From Mauremys mutica (Eukaryota > Chordata > Testudines > Geoemydidae), in NCBI RefSeq assembly GCF_020497125.1, contig NC_059093.1, positions 23,496,486 to 23,560,485 of the forward strand: a stretch of 64,000 nt of DNA, in the 5' to 3' direction. The notes beneath the pieces are model-generated. The model made no database searches. It was not told where the DNA came from and worked only from the letters and a program-made list of their open reading frames with translations. The position numbers were made by a program, and so were the translations under genes. This document shows positions 57,063 through 64,000 of the stretch, one piece after another (position 1 is the first letter of the stretch; every line of letters begins with the position of its first letter).

Positions 57063-57534
57063 ACTGATACTTTTAATTCCTCATCTTTACTTGCTCTAGT
57101 ATTGTTCACTGGCCGTGTGCTTCCTCATTGGGTACAGGACTCTGTGGTATTAAGGCTGGAGAGTGGCCAGAGTCTGCTGTTCAGAGTGACTGTTGGGTGC
57201 TGTTGCAAGGGCTGCTTTTTGGCTGAGATGCTAAGGGTGTCATGGGAAGAGTGTTGAGGGCGGAGCACCGCCGTGTGGGAGAGGTGAAAAGAAGAGCTAA
57301 CACGACGTTACCTGCTTAGATGGTAACTTATTTTTTCCCCTTGTGCTGGCTTTAGTACCAAGGGAAAAGAAATCAGGCGTCAGAGTCTACTCCCTTCATA
57401 CGTTGGAAAGTGAGCAAAAGTGATCGGACCGCGAGAACTATTGATGCTACGGAAAAGCCGTCCAACTGGGAGTGGAACAGCTGCTACTCTCAATGATAAG
57501 TGTCTGTTTTAGTGATTGTTCTGCTCATGGCCCC

Positions 57535-59103
57535 TGTAACAGGTGGGTCCGGGGCTCAACCCTCTGAGGGGAGGAGGGGAGCCACACCGGCCCGCTTGTC
57601 TCACAGGGGTTCTGTCCTGTCTCTTTAAGGCTAGGACAGGCCCAGGCCCCCTGGTGCAGGGGCTGGGCGACAAACAGTCTAAATAGGTCTCAGGCCTTGG
57701 GTAGCAGGCTGAGCCAGTAACAAACAGTACAGGGGCTCAGGCCTTGGGTAGCAGGCTGAGCCAGTAACAACAGTACAGGGGCTCAGGCCTTTTGTAGCAG
57801 GCTGAGCCAGTAGCAAGCAGTACAGGGGCTCAGGCCTCTTGTGGCAGGCCGAGCCAGTAACAAACAGTACAGGGGCTCAGGCCTCTTGTGGCAGGCCGAG
57901 CCAGTAGCAAACAGTACAGGGGCTCAGGCCTCTTGTGGCAGGCCGAGCCAGTAGCAAGCAGTACAGGGGCTCAGGCCTCTTGTGGCAGGCCGAGCCAGTA
58001 ACAAACAGTACAGGGGCTCAGGCCTCTTGTGGCAGGCTGAGCCAGTAGCAAGCAGTACAGGGGCTCAGGCCTCTTGTGGCAGGCCGAGCCAGTAACAAAC
58101 AGTACAGGGGCTCAGGCCTCTTGTGGCAGGCCGAGCCAGTAGCAAACAGTACAGGGGCTCAGGCCTCTTGTGGCAGGCCGAGCCAGTAGCAAACAGTACA
58201 GGGGCTCAGGCCTCTTGTGGCAGGCCGAGCCAGTAGCAAACAGTACGGGGGCTCAGGCCTCTTGTGGCAGGCCGAGCCAGTAACAAACAGTACGGGGGCT
58301 AAGGCCTCTTGTGGCAGGCTGAGCCAGTAACAAACAGTACGGGGGCTCAGGCCTCTTGTGGCAGGCTGAGCCAGTAGCAAGCAGTACAGGGGCTCAGGCC
58401 TCTTGTGGCAGGCTGAGCCAGTAGGTAGAGGGGGACGACTGCCACCCGTGAGTGGGGTGGCAGGGGGGGACACAGGCCCACCCACTCCACTGTGTCCCGG
58501 CCCGGGGCCCTAGGCAGCGGTCCTCACCGCTGCCGGTCAGTGGGGATCCTGACCGCAACACACTGACATGGGTTCAGTCTGGTCAGCAGCCTGACTGAGG
58601 TCAGCTGCCCCCGGGCCACTTCCACTATCCCCCTCTTGGCCTACCTGGTCCACGGCGTCTCGCCCCGGGAAGTCCCACTGCATGGGCTCGTCCCAACCCG
58701 GGCTGGGGGGTAGGTCTGGTAGGTCCTTAGGGAAGTCCAGCCAATCCTGCCCCGGGGGCTCCTCGGGGTAACAGCATGGCAGCTGGGGCGTTCCCCCGGG
58801 CTCCTCGTCGTAGGTGGCGCGGGGGAGTTCCGGCTGGTCTTCCCAGGAGCGAGGTAGGGTGCTCTCCGTCCAGTCCAGGCAGTCGCTCGGGGCTCCAGTG
58901 GTTCCTCCGGTAGGAGCTCCCTCAGGCAGGTCTGCTCTCCCCGGTGGCTGAGAGCTGACTGAGCTGGGAGGCCCGGCTTTTATTCTTCCGGGTCGCCGCC
59001 TGACCCTCTGAGGGGCGGGCTCACCCTGCTGTAGCCCCGCCCCTTCCTGTGTCCGGGGCTCAACCCTCTCCGGGGAGGAGGGGAGCCACACCGGCCCGCT
59101 ACA
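57535..59103 (-). repeat. 3' LTR of the Gypsy element (1569 bp)
   Basis: On the minus strand it starts TGTAGCGGGCC and ends CACCTGTTACA. It holds a 47-bp minisatellite (57681-58426) and a duplicated segment of about 50 bases 'ccggggctcaaccctct...ccggcccgct' near both ends (57549-57598 and 59051-59100). The 3' end of the pol frame runs about 560 bases into it. Confidence 0.88.
57681..58426. repeat. 47-bp minisatellite inside the LTR
   Basis: About 16 head-to-tail units of 'acaggggctcaggcctcttg' + 'tggcaggccgagccagtag' + 'caaacagt'. Unit variants differ at a few positions (ggctgag/ggccgag, agcaag/agcaaa/aacaaa). Units follow each other without unique spacers, so it is not a CRISPR-type array. 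The same array begins in the other LTR at about 63671. Confidence 0.95.
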
Positions 59104-59244
59104 GTCCCCCCCCCTCAAGCCTGGCTCCCATACCTTGGGGCCAGGTCCTTCCATCTCCTCAAGGCGGGACAGGAAGTCGGCATTCGCGTGGTCCTTGCCC
59201 GCCCGATGCCGGATGGTAAAGGCATAGGGCTGTAGGGCTAGGTA
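58537..59244 (-). CDS. Gypsy pol C-terminus after an in-frame stop
   Basis: Continues the frame of the upstream pol without a shift, after the TAG at 59247-59245. The first part holds the last RNase H motif (NADFLSRL near 59180). The following 200 residues are Pro/Glu-rich with no recognised domain and run into the LTR. Gmr1-like elements often have an uncharacterised tail here. A single substitution in a Trp codon position is the simplest origin of the stop. Confidence 0.7.
   Translation of the reverse strand, partial: YLALQPYAFTIRHRAGKDHANADFLSRLEEMEGPGPKVWEPGLRGGDCSGPVWLPSSPERVEPRTQEGAGLQQGEPAPQRVRRRPGRIKAGPPSSVSSQPPGRADLPEGAPTGGTTGAPSDCLDWTESTLPRSWEDQPELPRATYDEEPGGTPQLPCCYPEEPPGQDWLDFPKDLPDLPPSPGWDEPMQWDFPGRDAVDQVGQEGDSGSGPGAADLSQAADQTEPMSVCCGQDPH
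59104..59121 (-). promoter_or_regulatory. Polypurine tract of the Gypsy element
   Basis: On the minus strand 'gcttgagggggggggac' directly precedes the LTR start TGTAGCGG. It overlaps the coding frame. Confidence 0.8.
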
Positions 59245-61720
59245 CTACCGCATGATCCGGGGGTTGTTATCCTTCATCCTCATTAACCATTGGAGGGGTG
59301 CATGGTCCGTGACGAGGGTGAAGGGGGCACCTAGGAGGAAGAATCGGAGGGCATCACAGGCCCACTTCACCGCTAGGGCTTCTTTCTCGATCACGGAATA
59401 GTTGCGCTCGCGGGGGAATAGCTTCCGGCTGAGGTATATTACTGGATGGTCCCCCCCATCCGCTTCTTGCGACGGGACCGCCCCGACGCCGGTCTTAGAC
59501 GCATCTGTCTGTAGAACAAACGGCTTGTCGAAGTCCGGGCTGTACAGGACTGGTTCCTGGCAAAGGCGGTCCTTCAGGGTCTGGAAGGCCACCTCGCACT
59601 CGGCCGTCCAGCGCACCTGTCGGGGGCTATTTTTCGTGAGGAGTTCAGTTAGGGGTGCGGCAATTGATGCGAATTGCGGAATAAACCGCCGATAATACCC
59701 GGCGAGCCCCAGGAACTGCCGCACTTGGCGTTTCGTCGTGGGTGTGGGACAGTCCGCAAGGGCCTGTACCTTGCCTACCAGGGGTCTGATTCGTCCTCCT
59801 CCCACCGTGTAGCCCAGATAGGTGGTCTCCTGCCATGCGATCCTACATTTCTTAGGGTTGGCGGTCAACCCTGCCTCTCGCAAGGTTCGTAGGACCGTGG
59901 CGACCCGGTTGAGGTGATCTTCCCAGTGGCGGCTGTAGATTACCACGTCATCCAAGTAGGCGGCCGCATACTCCTGATGGGGCCGCAAGAGGTGGTCCAT
60001 CAACCGCTGGAAGGTCGCAGGGGCCCCATGGAGGCCGAACGGCATTCGATTAAATTGATAAAGGCCTGAGGGGGTAGCAAAGGCCGTTTTCTCTTTGGAT
60101 GCTTCGTCGAGTGGGATCTGCCAATATCCTTTGCTCAGGTCCAGGGTGGTAATAAATTGGGCTTCCCCCAGGCGGCCCAGGAGTTCGTCCACCCTGGGCA
60201 TTGGATAGGCGTCAAACCGCGAGATGGCGTTCACCCGACGGAAGTCTATACAAAATCGGCGCGTACCGTCCAGTTTGGGGACCAGCACCACCGGACTGCG
60301 CCATTCACTGCAGGAAGGCTCGATGACCCCCAAGGCCAACATGGTTCGGACCTCTTCTTCTACCTCCTGCCGCATCCGGTATGGCAAAGGCCGGGTGGTT
60401 TCCCTGATCGTTTTCCCTGGCTCGGTCAGAATCGTGTGACAGGCCCGGGTTGTATACCCCGGGACTGCCGTGAAGGTTTTTTGGAAAGCCTGCAGGAGAC
60501 AGGTAGCCTGCTTACGCTGCTCTGCCGTGAGCGAGGGGCCTATCGGGGGTTCCTCCACACCCCTTGTCTCGGCCGTGTCCGGGCCCAGTTCGGGCTCAGG
60601 CGGGCAAGGGTCGATCAGTAGGCCCTCTTGGTCACACCATGGCTTTAGCAGGTTGATGTGATAGACCTGGAGCTTCTTCCGTCGGTCGGGTTGGCGGATT
60701 TCGTATGTCACGGGTCCCACTTGCCGCACCACCTCATAGGGCCCCTGCCAACGGGCCAACAGCTTCGACTCGTTGGAGGGTAGAAGCAGTAGGACCCGGT
60801 CCCCAGGAGCAAACCTCCGGGCCCGTGCCTCCTGGTTATAGTTCCGCTCCTGCTTCGCCTGGGCTGCCCGCAAATTCTCCCGGGCTACTGTCCCGGCCTG
60901 AGTTAGGTATTCCCGTAACTGGTGGACGTACTGGAGGAGGCCCTGGGTTGGGGAGACCGACTCCTCCCATGTTTCCCGCATCAAATCTAGAAGTCCGCGG
61001 GGTCTCCGCCCGTACAACAGTTCAAAGGGGGAGAACTTGGTCGAGGCTTGCGGAACCTCCCGGATGGCCAGCAGCAGGGGCGGTAGGAACTGGTCCCAGT
61101 GCCGCAATTCCTCGGGGGGAAATTTTTTTAGCATGTCCTTAAGGGTGCGGTTAAACCGCTCTACCAACCCGTCGGTCTGCGGGTGGTATACCGACGTATG
61201 CAGCTGTTTCACCCCCAGGAGCTTGCAGACCTGTTGGAGCAACCGGGACGTGAAGTTAGTGCCCTGATCCGTTAGGATCTCCCTAGGCAACCCTACTCGG
61301 GCAAAAATCTTCATCAGTTCCCCCGCAATGGTCCGGGCGGTGATGCTCCGCAGGGGAACGGCCTCGGGGAAGCGGGAGGCGTAGTCCACGAGGACGAGAA
61401 CATACTGGAAGCCGGCCGCGCTTCGGGGAAGCGGACCTATCAGGTCCATGGCGACCCGCTCAAAGGGGGTCTCGATGACTGGCATAGGGACTAAGGGGGC
61501 CTTGGATACCCGAGGCGGTGCGGCCAGCTGGCACTCGGGACAGGAGGTACAATATTGCTTCACCTCTTGATGGATACCGGGCCAAAAGAACCGCGCCAGG
61601 ATTCGGGCGAGGGTCTTTTCTTGCCCCAGATGCCTGGCGGCAGGCACATCGTGGGCCAACTGCATCACGGCCCTGCGGTGACAACGGGGTACCAGCAACT
61701 GCGTCAAGGGTTCCCGGGTC
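59245..61720 (-). CDS. pol: Gypsy pol: integrase then reverse transcriptase and RNase H
   Basis: An open frame of about 820 codons. Integrase comes first: zinc-binding N-terminus (AARHLG...CTSCPEC), core D (VAMDLIG), D (ILTDQGTNF) and E (GLVERFNR) with D-35-E spacing, then a GPY/F-type module ([11 protein letters not shown]...HINLLKPW). Reverse transcriptase follows: [47 protein letters not shown], and the catalytic YLDD ([11 protein letters not shown]). Then the connection ([12 protein letters not shown]) and RNase H ([30 protein letters not shown]) up to the TAG. All catalytic residues I can check are present. The order IN-RT-RH is unlike standard Ty3/Gypsy. The frame enters from the gag-protease frame through a frameshift near 61720. 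Confidence 0.93.
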
Positions 61721-63436
61721 TCGATCGATGCGGTAGAGCCGATCTCGCCGCAGCTCGAAATGAGGCCACTGCGTGGCCCGATGAGAATCCACTACGGAGC
61801 CGTCGACGGCCGCAAGTTGTTGGTAGGCCCGGCTAAGCGTTGGGTCCGACCGCTGGTCGCGGCAAAAGTCCGTATCGAAGCAAGGTGCTGAGGGAGTTGG
61901 TCCCAGCGGCCCCTGACCTTCTTGGTCTCCTCCCTCACTCTCCTCACCCGCCTGCCCCGCCTCTGGTGGAGGTCCCCGGGGTTCAGCAGCCAACCCCGGC
62001 GTTGCCCTGAGGACCTCTTCAAATGAGGGCCAATCTCGCCCCAGAATCACAGGATAGGCCAGGCCGGGCGCCAGACCGACGACTACCCGCCGGGTAATGC
62101 CTCCCACCGTTAGCTGGGCCCAGGCACTTGGGTAAGGTCGGACATCTCCATGGATGCACTGTAATTGTATCGGCGTCAGACGGGGGTCGGCCGGTGGTCC
62201 CAGAGTTTGGCGGACCAGGGTCTGGCCGCACCCTGAATCGATCAGGGCCTGTGTGGTCTGGTTCTCAACCGTCACCGGGATTATCAGCTTGGGGGCCTCC
62301 GCCCGGCGGGCCCGGCCGGCCCCTACGTAAACCTGCCCGAAACTGCAATCCATCTCAGGACAGTCTCGTTGTACATGTCCTGCTTTCCCACATCTAAAGC
62401 AGGGACCGAGCTCAGGGCGTCCACTCCGGGGAAGGCTTGTTCTGGTACTTTGGGGGGGGCTCCGCCGGACCTTGGGCACTCCCTGGGTGAAGGCCGGGGT
62501 AGTCAGCCGGGGGGCTGCTTCCCAGCGTGGAGTCAGGGTTCCCTGTCGGGGTCCCGGCCCGTGATCTGGGCCTCGTGGGTGGGGCATGTTCGACGCCCTC
62601 TTCTCGTCCCGGGGTCGTTCGGGCCCCGAGGTAGGTGGCCGGAAGGTGGGCCCTATCGAGGCTTCAGCAGCCAGGAAGCCCTCCATGAGCGCGACGGCGT
62701 CCGCTAAGGTCTTCGGTCGGTGGCGGAGTACCCAGGCCCTGCCTTTGGCCGGCAGGGTGTGAACAAACTGCTCCAACACCACCTGCTCGGTGACCTCCTC
62801 CGCCGTCCTGACGTCTGGCTGCAGCCACCTACGGCAGGCCTCCTTCAGGGTCTGGGCCACCATCCGGGGACGGGCTCCCGCCGGGTAGGTATGTCGCCTG
62901 AATCGCTGCCTAAACGTCTCCGGGCTAATGTCCAAAGCGTCTAGGACTGCAGCCTTCACGCGGTCGTAGTCGCGGGCTTCTTCGGTCGCCAGCCCCCGGT
63001 AGGCTGCTTGGGCCATCCCGGTCAAATAGGGGGCCAGCAAGGTGGCCCACTGGTCTCTTGCCCATCCCGCCACGAGGGCCACCCGCTCAAAAGTGACCAA
63101 GAAGGCTTCCGGGTCGTCATCTGGGCCCATCTTGGTCAGACGCAGGGGGGTCGCCAGACGCGGACCCCCCCCCGTGCCCTCCCCCGCGGGCCATTCAGCG
63201 GGGCGGGGGGCGGGCCCGAGGAGGTGCTGCAGCTGGGTCCCAAGCTGCTGCACCAGCTGCTGTTGCTGCTCTAGCTGAGCTACCTGTTGCTGTTGCTGCT
63301 GCTGGAGCTGGGCTGCGTCTCGCTGCCGCTGCTGTTCCAGCTGGGCGGCATGCTGTTGCTGCTGTTGTAGGAGCTGAGCCGTCTGTTGCCGCTCCTGGCT
63401 TTCCACCAGCAGCTGGAACAGCCGGTCAGTCTCCAT
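61721..63436 (-). CDS. gag: Gypsy gag and protease, SCAN-like capsid
   Basis: Starts at ATG 63436. Residues 1-75 form a Gln-rich coiled coil. Residues 104-168 resemble a retrotransposon capsid N-terminal domain ([15 protein letters not shown]). Residues 169-256 look like a SCAN domain: [49 protein letters not shown] knuckle ([14 protein letters not shown]) is at 346-359 and an aspartic protease active site ([12 protein letters not shown]400), with ILGRDW later. The frame then runs into the N-terminal linker of integrase ([13 protein letters not shown]) before shifting near 61720, where 'atcgatcgag' looks like a small GATC duplication. The C-terminal 87 codons of the long open frame after that point are out of frame and not real. 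Confidence 0.92.
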
Positions 63437-63504
63437 CTTCCTGGCTAAGAGGGGCGGTCCGCCGCCCTCTCACCGGCCCCTTCTCACAGGGGCAAGGGAT
63501 CACG

Positions 63505-63522
63505 ATCCCTGGTCAGGCGCCA
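63505..63522 (-). promoter_or_regulatory. Primer-binding site, tRNA-Lys-like
   Basis: On the minus strand, two bases after the LTR end, 'tggcgcctgaccagggatc' resembles the complement of a tRNA-Lys 3' end, with about three differences from the classical form. Confidence 0.7.
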
Positions 63523-63524
63523 CT

Positions 63525-64000
63525 TGTAACAGGTGGGTCCGGGGCTCAACCCTCTGAGGGGAGGAGGGGAGCCACACCGGCCCGCTTGTCTCACAGGGGT
63601 TCTGTCCTGTCTCTTTAAGGCTAGGACAGGCCCAGGCCCCCTGGTGCAGGGGCTGGGCGACAAACAGTCTAAATAGGTCTCAGGCCTTGGGTAGCAGGCT
63701 GAGCCAGTAACAAACAGTACAGGGGCTCAGGCCTTGGGTAGCAGGCTGAGCCAGTAACAACAGTACAGGGGCTCAGGCCTTTTGTAGCAGGCTGAGCCAG
63801 TAGCAAGCAGTACAGGGGCTCAGGCCTCTTGTGGCAGGCTGAGCCAGTAGCAAACAGTACAGGGGCTCAGGCCTCTTGTGGCAGGCCGAGCCAGTAACAA
63901 ACAGTACAGGGGCTCAGGCCTCTTGTGGCAGGCCGAGCCAGTAACAAACAGTACAGGGGCTCAGGCCTCTTGTGGCAGGCCGAGCCAGTAGCAAACAGTA
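63525..64000 (-). repeat. 5' LTR of the Gypsy element, truncated by window end
   Basis: It matches 57535 onward almost base for base for the first 300 bases, then enters the 47-bp minisatellite. After the third unit the variant order differs from the other LTR, which indicates unit turnover. The outer end and the target duplication lie beyond the window. Confidence 0.93.

Larger units (their letters stand above)
52355..57530 (+). repeat. Threefold tandem segmental duplication with exon-like blocks
   Basis: Three copies of a unit A-X-Y-Z are visible. A: 'gacaaggtccccattttcag' to 'cacacgggcaggcg' (54305 and 55650; tail only at 52365). X: exon-like 'gcagaggaatcatccaggag' block (52560, 54804, 56075). 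Y: 'agtaccaagggaaaagaa' block (54032, 55397, 57352). Z: 'agataagtgtctg' block (54187, 55545, 57493). X follows an AG acceptor and in copies 2 and 3 keeps the frame VDLSxLxIxLSxD. In copy 1 that frame is lost. Copies differ by many substitutions and by transposon insertions. Copy 3 is cut in Z by the Gypsy element. I do not recognise the gene; it may be a decayed multi-exon gene or a non-coding unit. Confidence 0.75.
57535..64000 (-). mobile_element. Ty3/Gypsy LTR retrotransposon, Gmr1-like order, cut by window end
   Basis: On the minus strand: 5' LTR (from beyond 64000 to 63525), tRNA-Lys-like primer site, gag with Q-rich coiled coil, SCAN-like capsid and CCHC knuckle, protease, integrase, reverse transcriptase, RNase H, polypurine tract, 3' LTR (59103-57535). 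Integrase lies before RT, the reverse of normal Ty3/Gypsy order and the hallmark of the Gmr1 group. Two lesions are visible: a four-base-type frameshift near 61720 and an in-frame TAG at 59247-59245. Otherwise the frame is open for nearly 5 kb, so the copy is young. Its 3' LTR interrupts copy 3 of the local triplication. Confidence 0.92.

Noticed and set aside
57681..58426. Regular repeats resembling a CRISPR array
   Set aside because: The 47-bp units follow each other without unique spacers, occur in both LTRs of a eukaryotic retrotransposon, and have no cas genes nearby.
58159..58485. Minus-strand 108-codon frame with repeated 'LPQEALSP'-type units
   Set aside because: It is a translation of the 47-bp LTR minisatellite. 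Repeats of that length give shifting frames and no protein family.

Overview
The window reads as nuclear DNA of a sauropsid, most likely a turtle. It has CR1 retrotransposons, many hAT- and Tigger-like DNA transposons with clean target duplications, CORE-SINEs, DIRS and Gypsy elements, and few genes with long introns. The conserved gene neighbourhood is the one found at human 3q29, with PIGZ next to NCBP2 and NCBP2AS2, all in the expected relative orientation. The organism call is an inference from repeat content and synteny.

Layout. 1-8 kb: old repeats plus the last two coding exons (4003-4086, 5502-5926) of an unrecognised type I membrane protein, standing where MELTF would be expected. 8.1-8.5 kb: a degenerate telomere-like TTAGGG array directly joined to a 76-bp copy of sequence lying 3.2 kb upstream. 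8.6-12.1 kb: one CR1 element carrying three later insertions (a reversed CR1 tail, a 599-bp solo LTR, a 318-bp hAT). 12.98-14.58 kb: large last exon of PIGZ with a one-base frameshift near its end and no recognisable 5' exon. 16.8-24.8 kb: a stack of hAT, Tigger, LTR and DIRS-like remnants.

26.3-33.0 kb: a class I endogenous retrovirus on the + strand. Its two 425-bp LTRs differ at one base, it has a tRNA-Pro-type primer site, no gag, protease or RT palm, an open RT-connection/RNase H/integrase frame and a complete 861-codon env. 34.3-43 kb: NCBP2AS2 (-) and NCBP2 (+) share a 361-bp CpG-rich promoter with four CCAAT boxes; NCBP2 has four coding exons, two hAT insertions in its introns and a probable U12-type intron 2.

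43.25-52.4 kb looks subtelomeric: 1.8 kb of degenerate telomere-like repeat, a roughly 60-bp G-rich minisatellite split by a solo LTR, a 64-bp-arm inverted repeat, a housekeeping-type promoter near 50.1 kb and 2 kb of C-rich tandem sequence. 52.35-57.53 kb is a threefold tandem duplication with exon-like blocks, invaded by CR1 and Tigger elements. From 57.5 kb to the window end lies a minus-strand Ty3/Gypsy element with unusual gene order (gag-PR-IN-RT-RH, Gmr1-like) and a SCAN-like capsid; its LTRs carry a 47-bp minisatellite. Its right end is cut by the window edge.

Host genes act in GPI-anchor mannosylation (PIGZ) and nuclear cap binding (NCBP2). Everything else is mobile or repetitive DNA. 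The most interesting items are the Gmr1-like element, the young env-bearing provirus, and the telomere-like array with its templated copy.
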